This document shows, piece after piece, positions 46,255 to 57,246 of a stretch of DNA of 64,000 nucleotides. The number at the start of each line of letters is the position of its first letter. Within the stretch, counting starts at the first letter, position 1. Origin of the DNA: Nageia nagi. Its lineage: Eukaryota > Pinophyta. The notes beneath the pieces are model-generated. The model had not been told where the DNA came from. It did no database searches and was given only the letters and a program-made list of their open reading frames with translations. The position numbers were made by a program, and so were the translations under genes. The DNA lies in the NCBI GenBank assembly GCA_050084985.1, contig JBITNC010000001.1:188418001-188482000 (forward strand), read 5' to 3'.

Positions 46255-47570
46255 TGAAATTTTTATGAAGTGGTTACAAAGGTTAATACAATTTAGTTAG
46301 GAAAATTAGGTTAACCCTTGCTCTTTCAGTAACTCAAGAATGGAAAGTTTATCAACTTGATGCTAAGAGTGCTTTTCTTAATGATGAATTAGATGTGGAG
46401 ATCTACATGAATCAACTAGAAGGGTTTGTTGTGGAAGGAAAAGAATCCCTTGTGTGCAAGCTAAAGAGTCTTTGTATGGACTTAAGCAAGCACCTAGAGC
46501 TTGGTATAAGAAGATTTTAGTATAATTTATGGATATTGGATTCTCTAAGTACTTATTTAATACAAATATATATATGCTCAATCAAAGATAAAACTTGGTC
46601 TTGATTCTTCTCTATGTATATGATATTTTCATCACACAAAAAATGATGAAATCATCCAATAGGGTATATCCAAACTTAAAGCAACATATAAAATGATTGA
46701 TCTTGGTCTCTTGTACTACTACCTTGATATGCAAGTGTACTAATACAAGGATTGTACTTACCTTAATCAATCCAAGTATATCTCAAACATATTGTAAATA
46801 TTTGGAATGGAAGAGTGAAAACCTATTATGATCCCATTCTCTTCTAGAATCACTCTAACTCTTAGCTCGAACTCTTAGTTGGTAGATGCTATGTATTATA
46901 GGTAACTAATTGCTAATATTCTTTATTTAACTATCTCTAGGCTAGATATTGCTTTGCAATAAATCTTATGACATAGTTTATGCAAAAATCATATGTTGAT
47001 CACCTCAATGTTGTTAAGCAAATTTGAGGTATGTTATAGGAATGGAGGATATTTCTCCCAAGTATTTCAAGTTGCCCTCATTTATTCTCTCAAGGTTCTT
47101 AGATTTTGACTATGGGGGAGATAGAGATGATAGGAAATCAACATTTTCTCATGTGCTTAGCATTGGTTTTGGTGTTATCTTCCAAGAAGTAGCCTATTAT
47201 TTCTCTTTCCACCATAGAGGTAGAATATCAAGCCATGTCTATTGTAGCTTAGGAAGCTATTTAGCTTAGGCATCTTTTGAAAGAAATTTGGTATGAGAAA
47301 GCTCATGCATATTATATTTATTACGATAATTAGTCAAATATTATGTTAGCAAAGAACCCTATTTTCCATCAGAGAATAAAACATGTTGAAATCTAAGAAT
47401 ATTTTATCAGAGAGAATGTTTTGGATGGTATCCTACAATTGAAATATTGTCCATCAATCCTAAGCTCCACTAATTTATTCACCAAGCCTCTTCTTGAAGC
47501 TCAATTATGAAAGCTTAGCAAATCTATTTGAGTGGTGAAGTTACCCTCTAGGGGGAGTGAAGGTTCAATT
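46255..47570 (+). pseudogene. Copia element A, truncated RT and RNase H
   Basis: Plus-strand frames give WKVYQLDAKSAFLNDELDVE, a YMNQLEGF block and GKESLVCKLKSL, the middle of Copia RT. The catalytic box has decayed from YVDD to YVYD (about 46613). RNase H follows: [20 protein letters not shown] (about 47090), then the terminal TNLFTKPL-like text and the purine string CTAGGGGGAG near 47551. It is close to the same region of element B, with more stops. No gag, protease or integrase precedes it. Confidence 0.85.
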
Positions 47571-47756
47571 CTTATTGAATTCATATATGTGATGATAACT
47601 TTACTCCTAGGAGGATCTTTTGGATGTATAGTGTTAACCTTTTTTGTACTCTTTCGTAGTCAATTCACTATATGTGAGGAAGTAGTTGTACATTTTTGAG
47701 TATATGATGGCCTTTACTAGTACTATTCAGTTATCAATATGTAAGGAATTAGTATA
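47571..47756 (+). other. 3' untranslated region of A up to the insertion of B
   Basis: Resembles the start of the corresponding region of B, with a single weak copy of the unit that is tandemly amplified in B (CAATTCACTATATGTGAGGAA, then GTTGTACATTTTT). It ends in GTATA (47752-47756), the target sequence of B. Confidence 0.65.
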
Positions 47757-48244
47757 TGTTAGAATTTGTAATGAAATATTATGAATATCTAAACTCCTTG
47801 TAAATTCAATTAATCACTTAAAGGATATGTAGATACCTTAAGGGATTAATTGAATTCTTTATTATGTAGACTTTGACCTTACCATGGGGTTAGTTGGTAG
47901 GTTAAAGTTAGGTGATACATTTATTGTAACCCTAACCTTACCCTTGGGTTAAAGGGAGGTTAGGGAGGTGCTCTCATGCTATAAATAGAGGGCCTCTCCT
48001 CTTGTAAAATAACTAAGTTTTGGAGTAAGATTACTCTACTAGTTTGTGTAGGAGAGAAAGAGAATTGTAGTAAGAGGTGCATAGATTGAGAATTGAGAAC
48101 TAGTTGTGGATGTACTCCCAAGGAGGGAGGAACCACATTATATTTGTGTTATCTTGTGTGAATGGTGTTATTAGCTTGTAGATGATGAATGATTGAGTTT
48201 CCTAGTCTTGGACCTTGAGGATTAGTGTAGTTCTAATTCCTTCA
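47757..48244 (+). repeat. 5' LTR of element B
   Basis: TGTTAGAATTTG to AATTCCTTCA, 488 bp. A TATA box (CTATAAATAGAGG, about 47980) and a later ATTGAGAATTGAGAAC segment are shared with the LTRs at 56222 and 63136. The primer-binding site TGGTATCTAGAGCTTGG starts at 48247. Confidence 0.95.
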
Positions 48245-51200
48245 ATTGGTATCTAGAGCTTGGTGTGGAAGCTCTTCTTCTACATCTTGGAGGTCCTTCA
48301 TCCTTCTCAAATTTGGAGATCTTAATCCTAATCTTCATTGTGAGGTAAAAGGTTTGCAAAGGTATAACCTTCTATCCTTCTTTAACTAAGTTCATTATGA
48401 TACTAATTTTTTGTATGATTATGCTAGCTCAATGCCTTAGCAAAAATAACTTCAAATACCATAATATATTTTTGCTATTCTCTTCTTACTAACAATATTT
48501 TATGTTAGTAATCTATTTCTAATGTACAAAGAAAATGCTTTTTTAGAGCAAAAATATATTATGATAGCATCTTATTGAAAAGTTTTGTTTACAATAGTCT
48601 TTTGTGAAAAATATCAAAAAAAGGTGCAATTTTTTACATACGTTATTGTTGAAATAAAAAGTGGAGGACTTTATTTTATTTACAAGTTTTGAAATATTTA
48701 CATAGTATTTTTTTTACATATAAGGAGGATTTTTTAAATTGTCAATTTATAAATAAATAAAAAAATAGCTTCATGTGAGAAGAGCGCAGACGTCAAGGGA
48801 GAGGCATCTGAAGCCGTTAAGCCAGATTCGTAATTGGATGGGGCTTTGGAATAAGACAAGAAACTTCTGTTCCATCCTCCTCCTCCTTCTTGGTATCTAC
48901 AAATTATTTGACAAGATGCCTCTCTTGACCTGTCCAACCCTCCTTCCACATTGTGTTACATTCTCCTATCAAGTGAAGGCCCTCTCTATCGCCTTCGCTC
49001 ACGGTCTGACTCTCACCCTCCTAACTTGCATGTAGTGGTTTAAGTAGATGCAACTGTCAGTTGTAAAGCTGAACTCTGAAACCTATACAATGCCACCGTA
49101 GCCCTCTATGCGCACCTTCTCAGAGTAGATTACAGTGTTTGACTCTCATACACCATACCTTCGCTAGATAAACCCGCCCTTTCCTCTATCATGTATTTTT
49201 GGTCATAGGTATGGCTCTATGGATTTTTTTTTGGGGGGGTCGACCTTGACTAATCTTTTTTTAATCTTACATCACCCTCATTAGGCTGCGACCATTCCTC
49301 CTTGCAAATATGTAGAATTTATTTTTAGGGATGAGAGAGGCTCAAACTCTCGACCTATGTGCTTGCCAACTACACCCTCGTGGCCCCATCAGCATAGGCC
49401 CTTCGTATCCCATTCAATACTGTGTATTGGTAAAAACCTCACAATTTTAATCTACTCCTTATCTTCCCCTCCTCACGTAGCAACTTCCCTCCTCTTGCAA
49501 CTCTCCTCAAACCACTTCAGCCTCTTCTCCGCCCTGGCATCAACTCGGATAGCTCGACCTGGCCTTGGTGGTTTGCACGACCTTTGCTCCTCACCACTCA
49601 CCTCACAGTCCCTCAAAATGGACCTCCTTTATGTTGCATGCCTCCTCCAACGACCCTCTCCTATCTTGTGACATTGCGTAAACTAAGAATAGCACCCCTT
49701 CTACAATTCTGTACCCCTTCTTATTTCCTTCTTTGTGTATTAATTTTTTGTTGACTAAATGCACTTCCAAAGAAGCAACGTTTACTCCTTCTTGGTAAGG
49801 GAAGGGTAGCCATCACTATTTTACCTATGTGCATTTTTTTTTTTTTGACTTGGAGTGCTTGAGGTAAAAGGAGCATTAACTAAACATAGGTCTCCGTTCT
49901 TTTACATTATTACTTGCAAGCTCTCTAGAAGCAAACATATACTTTTTGGTAGGCATTTAATATTTTTTTGCTTGCTTACAAGTCATTTGTTTCTATTAAA
50001 TGCACTTAGAAGTACTTATACTCCAACTTTAAGCATTGACTATAATACTTTAAAGTAAGTATTTTTTTTAGAAAAATGTGGCACATAGAAGATATTTTGG
50101 AGTATAATTTTCTCTAAGTATGGTAATTTACTTAGGCAAAACATTTTTTTAGTAAAAATTTGCTAAAGTAATCTAATTATGCTATTTTTTTTAAGTAAAC
50201 AAGGGAAATTTTTTACTTAAAATGCATACTTAAAAGACAATTTTTAGCATACAATTTTTTAGGGATAAAACTTTAAGTGAAAAGGGGGGAATTTGTATAA
50301 TTTTTACTTAAAACTTTATCTAGATCTTGCATGCTAAATTTGTAATGCATGCCTCTTAATCTCATTTGAGGAATAAAGCATGCTTAGTACTTAAAATTTT
50401 AAGTTAAATAGTGCATTTTTAATAAGATAAATGATGCATGTTTATTACTTAATTTTTTAAGTTATGGAATAATGCATGTTTGATTTTTCAAGTTATGGAT
50501 TAATGCTAAGTAGGACTTAGCCTTTTAAATTCATTAAAGTGTTTGAATGAATTTATGAACTTGAGCAAAGTATGCAAAATGTAAAATGTCCTTTAGGGGT
50601 TAGTACAAAATCCATTGAACTCTTAAGGTTTCAAGTTCTTGTGGATGATGTATTTTTAATACTTTAATTTATATTTTTACATAATTGCTTTATACTTGCA
50701 AAATGCAAAATATTAAAAGTAACCCCTAAAATGAACACATCCGCACATACTTTTCCACAACATGACTTGTTTGGGGAGCCATGAGGTAAGGACAGGGTAG
50801 ACTGGAGCCTTTTTAGTCCGAAGAACCAAGTGGTGGTAAATATGTCTTAATTACCCCTAAGACCTCTGTTGGATTGGACATAACTCTATTAGGTGGACAG
50901 GCATGTGTGTAGTGATACCACATGTCCGCACGTCCATTCAGGGATTATCCTGATAACCTAGGAGGAAAACTGAAAACCTTAAACAAGATAATTAAAATGG
51001 TCGGTCCAAGATACGTTGGATCCTTGGAAAATAGTTGGTACTTCTCCTTGAGAGAGTATATTACTGACCAAGGTGAACTGGTTGAGGACTGGTAGTACTT
51101 GGGCTCCACTCTGCGGGCATCCAGGTGAAGGCCTAATTCTATACAAGAAAACAATCTCAACTTTGTCCTTCTATGGATCTTGGTTTATAAGTTTGCACAT

Positions 51201-51291
51201 GTGGGACATGTTTACTTATCAATGTTTTATTTGTATAGATGGTAAATTGTAAAAATTTTCATTTTTCTTGCTTATTTACTTTTGTGTAGCA
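48245..51291 (+). other. Leader of element B
   Basis: Three kb without a convincing gene lie between the LTR and gag. About 48770-49690 is visibly richer in C and G and has no counterpart in A or C; its open frames (48775-49035, 49357-49671) show no known domain. A SINE-like sequence lies within it on the minus strand. About 50610-51010 is the leader block conserved among A, B and C, with GTGATACCACATGTCC. Confidence 0.7.
49224..49388 (-). mobile_element. Probable tRNA-derived SINE inside the leader of B
   Basis: On the minus strand the sequence starts GGGGCCACGAGGGTG, with an A box-like TAGTTGGCAAGC, a B box-like GGTCGAGAGTTTGAGCC (complement of about 49339-49355), and ends in CCCCCCCAAAAAAAAA. 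This resembles plant tRNA-derived SINEs. No clear target duplication was found, so it may have been part of the element for a long time. Confidence 0.55.
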
Positions 51292-52260
51292 ATGGTTGAA
51301 ACCTTCATACCCAAGCATATACTCGATGGTTCCAACTTCGACATATGGGAACCTCGTATGAAAGATGAGTTACAAGCAAGGAAGCTATGGCAGATAGTTA
51401 ATGAAGACTTGGTCTCTCCTACAGATGAGAAGGCTCTTGAAATATACAACTCAAAGAATGAGTTAGCAACTTCAATGATTTATTATGCAGTTTCAGATGA
51501 TGTACTTCTCATGATCTCTTCTTCAACATCAATAAAGGAAGCTTGGGATAGGCTGAAGAAAATTTACCTTGGGTCAAAATTTTCAAGGAGGTTCACCATT
51601 TTACAAAAGTTGTTGCAATATCATCAAGGTGAAGATGAAAGTGCTTCTATTTACTTGAACAAAATCATTGACCTCAGGACACAACTAGTTGGCTGTGGGT
51701 GCAACTGGATCAATGATGAGTTCATGGTCTTCATCATTCTTCAAAGCCTTTCTACAAAGTTTAGTAACTTTTTCACGGTTATGGAAACTAGGCTCGATGA
51801 TGAAGAAGATGTCATCTCTCTTGATAACCTTTCTAGACTCCTTCTGAAGCATGAGGAAACTTTGAATAAGAAAATGTTGAACCTTTCTCCAAAGGATAAT
51901 AACATTGCTCTAGGAGCAACCAAAACTCGTTTCAAGAAGAAGTTAAAAAATTATAAATTCAAAGATAACAAATCCTCATCTACCTTCAGGAAGTATGAGA
52001 AAAAGGGCAACAATAATGGCAACTTCATGCAAAGGAATGATAAAGCTGGATCAAGCAATCCAACACCTCAGGAAAAGTTTGATGGAAATTGTAACTTTTG
52101 TGGCATCTTTGGACACAAAGAGTATGATTGTCGTAAAAAGAAATTTGCTCAAAAAGGTAAGGGAAATGTAAATGTGAAAAATTTCAATAATAAAAGGAAG
52201 AACAAGCATGTTGCTACTACTGCCTACTACTCAATGACTCAAACTATTTCAAATGATTAG
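51292..52260 (+). pseudogene. Copia gag of element B (UBN2-type)
   Basis: The first ATG of the frame is at 51292 (MVETFIPKHILDGSNFDIWE); the open frame extends a little further upstream but without ATG. A UBN2/retrotran_gag region follows (RKLWQIVNEDL, KEAWDRLKKIYLG, LQKLLQYHQGEDESASIYLN), a basic linker, then a zinc knuckle CNFCGIFGHKEYDC of the CX2CX4HX4C form. The frame itself is intact for 322 codons. It ends at TAG (52258-52260), directly before IVDSRCTNHM of the protease; Copia elements normally have Trp at that position, so the stop may be a TGG-to-TAG change rather than a true gag terminator. Confidence 0.9.
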
Positions 52261-52535
52261 ATTGTTGATTCAAGATGCACTAATCACATGTGTTATGAAA
52301 AGGATAAGTTTGAAAACTTTCATAAGTATAAGAAGGATGCAGTTGTGATAGGTGATAATATAGTCCTTGATGTTCAAGGAATAGGGAGTGTGAAGATTCA
52401 TGGAAAGGTTCTTAATTATGTCTTTTATGTGCCTAACTAAGGATAAATCTTATCTCCGTAATTTAGATTACAAGGAAAGGATACTCATTTGAGTTTACCT
52501 CACACTCCTGGTGTGTTAAGAAAGGACTTGCCACC
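52261..52535 (+). pseudogene. Copia protease and pre-integrase segment of element B
   Basis: The frame of gag continues past the TAG with IVDSRCTNHMCYEKDKFENF; the usual catalytic D-S-G is D-S-R here. GSVKIHGKVLNYVFYVPN follows, then a stop. A frame change between about 52430 and 52480 leads into text that matches the normal continuation in another frame (YSFEFTSHSW and on). It is not functional. Confidence 0.8.
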
Positions 52536-53579
52536 TTGATGAAAGGATCAGTAAAGGATGACCTTTATATTGTGGATCAAGTTCCTTCAAAGATGTGTCT
52601 TGCTGCAAATGTTTGTTCAAAAGGTAATCTTTGGCATCAACGATTAGGGCACCTTAACCACAAGAGTATTCAAGATATGACAAATCAAGAACTTGTGGAA
52701 GGTTTACCTAATATTTCACCCACAATTGGTCTCTGTGAAAGGTGCATTCTAGAAAAGTTGAATAGGCAAAAGTTTGAAAAAGATAAGGAAACTTGGGCTA
52801 CTCATCCTCTTCAACTTGTGCATTTAGATTTTATGGGTCCATTTCAGACTAAGTCTCTAAGGGGAGCTTCTTATGTTTTGACCTTCATTGATGACTTCAA
52901 TAGGATGACATTTGGTTATCTACTTGAGCACAAGGATCAAACTTTTGACAGGTTTAAAGACTTCAAGGCTCTTGTTGAAAATCAAACTGATTTTAAGATC
53001 AAGATGCTGAGATCTGATAATGGGGGTGAGTATAATAGTAATGAGTTTAACGATTATTGTGTTAAACATGGGATCAAGTGGCAATTCACAATCCCCTACA
53101 CCCCTCAACAAAATGGAGTTGCTGAAAGGAAGAATCGAACCATTATGGAAATGGCAAGGTGCATGTTGGGTAACCTTCCTAGTTTCTTATGGGGTGAAGC
53201 TGTTCACACTGCTATTCACACCCTAAATAGGTGTCCTACTAAAGTAGTTGAAGATAAAACTCCATATGAAGCATGGACAGGAAAGAAACCTAACATCTCA
53301 CACTTTAGGGTCTTCAGTTGTGATGCATTTGCCTTCATTACCTTAGAGAAAAGAAAGAAGTTGGATAAAAGATCAGAAAAATGCATCTTTGTGGGGTATG
53401 ATAATCAACATAGAGGTTACAGGCTCTACTCCTCATCCCATAAAATAGTCTTTATTTCTAGGGATGTCAAGTTCAATGAACTTCCTGAGGATACGACTTC
53501 TCATGCTGAGGTGTCTGATTCAGATAATTCTTTGCCTGCACCTAACTGGTTGGATGATCATGTAGGGAAGTCACCATAA
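52536..53579 (+). pseudogene. Copia integrase of element B
   Basis: The open frame of 347 codons holds the pre-integrase HHCC finger (LWHQRLGHLNHKS, then CERCILEK) and the rve catalytic core: LDFMGPFQTK (first Asp), SYVLTFIDDFNRMTFGYLL, LRSDNGGEYNSNEF (second Asp) and QQNGVAERKNRTIMEMARCM (Glu). The DDE residues are all present. The TAA at 53577-53579 is followed in the same frame by the linker and RT, so it is a premature stop within gag-pol. Confidence 0.9.
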
Positions 53580-54608
53580 GAGCAAAATTCTCTAGCTCAG
53601 AGAATTACAAGGAGTATAACCTTAAATAAATCTTTATTTGCCAAAATTGATAATACGAATGAGCCATCAACTTTCAAAGAAGCTTCCAAGCAAGAGTGTT
53701 GGATGGAAGCTTTGAAAGTTGAGTATGAAGTGCTCATGAAAAATGAAACTTGGGATTTGGTTCCTTATCCCAATAAGAAAAATGTGATTGGAAATAAATG
53801 GATATACAAGGTCAAGTACAATTCTGATGGAGAAATTGAAAAATACAAAGCAAGGTTAGTGGCCAAAGGATTCGCTCAGAAATATGGTATTGATTATGAG
53901 GAAACCTTTGCTCCTATGGCCAAGATGCCTACTGTCAGGATAATCCTTGCTCTTTCTACAGCTCAAGGATGGAAAGTTTTCCAACTTGATGTCAAGAGTG
54001 CATTTCTCAATGGTGACTTGGATGTAGAAATCTACATGAATCAACCAGAAGGATTTATTCTAGAAGGAAAAGAGTCTCTTGTGTACAAGCTAAAGAAGTC
54101 ATTGTATGGACTTAAGCAAGCACCTAGAGCATGGTACAAGAAAATTTTAGGATCCTTTGCAGATATTGGTTTTTCCAAATGCTTCTCTAACTCAGATCTC
54201 TATGTACTCAATCAAGGAAAAGATGTGGTATTAATTCTCCTTTATGTGGATGATCTTCTCATAACTGGCAATAATATTGAAATCATCTAAGAGTGCATAT
54301 CCAAACTGAAGGAAACATTTGAAATGACTAATCTAGGTCTATTGCATTACTATCTTGGGATGCAAGTATACCAACATAAAGATTGTACTTATCTTAGTCA
54401 ATCTAAGTATATATCAGACATCTTACAAAAGTTTGGAATGGAGGAGTGTAGATATGTTGCAATACCTATTTCTTCTGGAATCGTTGTATCTCTGAGCTTA
54501 GATTCTCAGTTGGCTGATGCTATAGCTTATAGGCAATTGATCGGTAGTCTTCTGTATTTGACTATCTCTCGACCTGATATTGCCTTTGCAGTGAATCTGA
54601 TGGCATAA
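53580..54608 (+). pseudogene. Copia reverse transcriptase of element B
   Basis: The linker (ITRSITLNKSLFAKID) leads into RVT_2: WMEALKVEYEVLMKNETWDL, KARLVAKGFAQKYGIDYEET, VFQLDVKSAFLNGDLDVEI, LYGLKQAPRAWYKK, and the catalytic LLYVDDLLITGNN with YVDD intact. Stops at 54288-54290 (TAA) and 54606-54608 (TAA, where the family has Gln before FMQKP) interrupt an otherwise continuous frame. The end carries LIGSLLYLTISRPDIAFAVN. Confidence 0.9.
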
Positions 54609-55207
54609 TTCATGCAAAAACCATATGTTGAACACCTCAATGCTGTTAAGCAAATCTTGAGGTATGTGGCAGGGACAAAGGATCTTGATCTTAAGTATTC
54701 CAAAGTGCCCTCGATTGTTCTCTCTGGGTTCTTAGATTCTGATTATGGGGAGATAGAGATGATAGAAAATCAACCTCTGCATATGTATTCAGCATTGGTT
54801 TAGGTGCTATCTCTTGGGCTTCCAAGAAGCAACCTACTGTGACTCTTTCTACCATCAAAGCTAAATATCAAGCCATGTCTATTGCCACCCAAGAAGCTAT
54901 TTGGCTAAGGCATCTTTTGAATGAAATTAGGTATGAGCAAAATAGCCCATCTATTATTTCTTCAGATAATCAATCGGTTATCTCTTTGGCTAAAAATCCT
55001 GTGTTCCATCAGAGAACCAAACATGTGGAAATCCAAGCCCATTTTATCAGGGAGAAGGTTCTAGATGACATCATACACTTGGAGTATTGTCCATCTACTG
55101 AAAACTCTACTGATTTATTCACCAAACCCCTTCCTAAAGCTCAGTTCAGCAAGCTTAGGGATTCTCTCGGGTTGGTGAAGTTGCCCTCAAGGGGGAGTGA
55201 AGTTTGA
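54609..55207 (+). pseudogene. Copia RNase H of element B
   Basis: ILRYVAGTKDLDLKYSK and SGFLDSDYG begin RNase H. A one-base deletion in a run of Gs near 54750 then shifts the frame; element A keeps five Gs at the matching place (47113-47117) and reads DYGGDRDD. The frame is regained at about 54780-54840: [36 protein letters not shown], then [15 protein letters not shown]. It ends at 55207. Confidence 0.9.
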
Positions 55208-55283
55208 ACTTTTGTTAGTGATGACAACTTCACCTCTAAGAGGCTCTTTTATTATTGTTATATAGTGTATGTTGATTATGATA

Positions 55284-55742
55284 TACCTCTATGGTAAGTT
55301 TGCTCTGCATGACAAACTTGTTGTACATTTTATACCTCCATGGTAAGTTTGCTCTGCATGACAAACTTGTTGTACATTTTATACCTCCATGGTAAGTTTG
55401 CTCTGCATGACAAACTTGTTGTACATTTTATAGCTCCATGGTAAGTTTGCTCTGCATGACAAACTTGTTGTACATTTTATACCTCCATGGTAAGTTTGCT
55501 CTGCGTGATAAACTTGTTGTACATTTTATACCTCCATGGTAAGTTTGCTCTATGTGACAAACTTGTTGTACATTTTATACCTCCATGGTAAGTTTGCTCT
55601 GCGTGATAAACTTGTTGTACAATTTTTTGAGCATATAATTAATATACCTCCGTGGTAAGTTCACTCTGCATGAGGAACTTATTGTACATTTTATACCTCC
55701 GTGGTAAGTTTACTCTATATGAGAAACTTGTTGTACAATTTT
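55284..55742 (+). repeat. Nine-copy 49-bp tandem array with hairpin potential
   Basis: Units start at 55284, 55333, 55382, 55431, 55480, 55529 and 55578, then, after a 67-bp step, at 55645 and 55694. The unit begins TACCTCCATGGTAAGTTTG and ends CAAACTTGTTGTACATTTTA. AAGTTTG and CAAACTT can pair around a 10-nt loop. In the unit at 55645 the arms are AAGTTC and GAACTT: both sides changed and pairing is kept. The array lies between the RNase H stop and the polypurine tract, in the 3' untranslated region. Confidence 0.95.
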
Positions 55743-56221
55743 TATGCTCTATTAATAATCAACACATGTCTATATACAATAGGTGACTATGAGTGATGGC
55801 TTGGCATCTCCATGATGACTTATAGTGCACCATTGATCAGTTATTTATAAGATGGCATTATTTGATTCTCTTATTTGAATATATGATGCATCTAACTGAT
55901 TTTGTTCATGAGTTGCTTGTAGCATGCAGGATCTTCTTCAGAAATGCAGGTTACTCACCTTGTGTAAGCAAGCTCATGGAGACTCACATGTCAGCTTAAA
56001 GTTGATCAACTACTATGTACAGTGAAACCAGTTGTGGTTAATGATTGTATTGTAAACCATTTTTTCAAATGGTAATGTAGTGAGTCTCAAACTAGTTCTC
56101 AAAAAGATTCTCAAATATGTAAATGTTCTCATCTCCGCTTGTATCTCTATGGAGGAGAACTCTCTCTTACTCTCTCTCTTCTCTCTTCTACGCTCTATCC
56201 CAATATTGCATTAAGAGGGAG
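55743..56221 (+). other. 3' untranslated region and polypurine tract of element B
   Basis: Homologous to 56720-57246 of element A, including GCATCTAACTGAT, GAGTTGCTTGTAGC and AAACCATTTTTTCAAATGG. A pyrimidine-rich stretch (TTACTCTCTCTCTTCTCTC, about 56168) precedes CAATATTGCATTAAGAGGGAG, whose last 11 bases (56211-56221) are the likely polypurine tract. Confidence 0.8.
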
Positions 56222-56709
56222 TGTTAGAATTTGTAATGAAATATTTTGAATATCTAAACTCCTTGTAAATTCAATTAATCACTTAAAGGATATGTAGATA
56301 CCTTAAGGGATTAATTGAATTCTTTATTATGTAGACTTTGACCTTACCATGGGGTTAGTTGGTAGGTTAAAGTTAGGTGATACATTTATTGTAACCCTAA
56401 CCTTACCCTTGGGTTAAAGGGAGGTTAGGGAGTTGCTCTCATGCTATAAATGGAGGGCCTCTCCTCTTGTAAAATAACTAAGATTTGGAGTAAGATTACT
56501 CTACTAGTTTGTGTAGGAGAGAAAGAGAATTGTAGTAAGAGGTGCATAGATTGAGAATTGAGAACTAGTTGTGGATGTACTCCCAAGGAGGGAGGAACCA
56601 CATTATATTTGTGTTATCTTGTGTGAATGGTGTTATTAGCTTGTAGATGATGAATGATTGAGTTTCCTAATCTTGGACCTTGAGGATTAGTCTAGATCTA
56701 ATTCTTTCA
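56222..56709 (+). repeat. 3' LTR of element B
   Basis: 488 bp, TGTTAGAATTTG to TTCTTTCA. It differs from the 5' LTR at about eight positions by eye, all substitutions, and is followed at once by the GTATA target duplication. Confidence 0.95.
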
Positions 56710-57246
56710 GTATATGCATTTTGGCACTATTTGGTTATACATTTGTGAGAAATTTGTATTTTTTTAATGTTAATCAATGCATGTCTTATACATCTAGTGA
56801 CTATGAGTATTGGATTGGCATCTTCATGATGTCTTATAATGCACCAATGATTAGTTATGGATGGCATTACTTGGGTCATTTATATTATGTTGATATGAAT
56901 ATTTTATGATGCATCTAACTGATCTTATTTGTTATGAGTTGCTTGTAGCTTACAAATTTCTTCTTGAGATTGCAAGTTACTTACTTCAGGTGAGCAGGCT
57001 CATGGAGGTTCATCATGTCAACTTGTTGAATGACTACTTTATACAATGAAACTGATTGCAACAAATGATTGTATTATAAACCATTTTTCAAATGGTAAAG
57101 TAGTGATCCTTAATCTAAGATCTTGTTTATTTCTCAAATATGTAAATGTTCTCATATATGATTATATATGTATGAAGGAGAACTCTTTTTTACTCTCTCT
57201 TTCTTCTCTCCTCTTCTCTCCACCCCAATATTGCATTAAGGGGGAG
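56710..57246 (+). other. Resumed 3' untranslated region of element A with polypurine tract
   Basis: Continues A after the insertion of B. It parallels the same region of B and ends with a pyrimidine-rich stretch followed by TTGCATTAAGGGGGAG (to 57246), the polypurine tract of A. Confidence 0.75.

Larger units (their letters stand above)
47752..56714 (+). mobile_element. Copia element B, structurally complete, 5-bp target duplication
   Basis: This is the youngest element in the window. Its LTRs (47757-48244 and 56222-56709) are each 488 bp and by my reading differ at about eight positions. GTATA flanks both sides (47752-47756 and 56710-56714). In order it has: primer-binding site, 3-kb noncoding leader, gag, protease, integrase, RT, RNase H, a 49-bp repeat array and a polypurine tract, which is the Ty1/Copia gene order (integrase before RT). 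Several stops and frame changes mean it cannot make a full polyprotein now. Confidence 0.96.

Noticed and set aside
48775-49671. Open frames in the leader of B as possible captured genes
   Set aside because: No known domain, no codon pattern that stands out, and the frames are short; treated as noncoding leader.
55284-55742. Regular array as a CRISPR-like structure
   Set aside because: Units are directly adjacent without unique spacers, in a plant retrotransposon; it is a simple tandem array.
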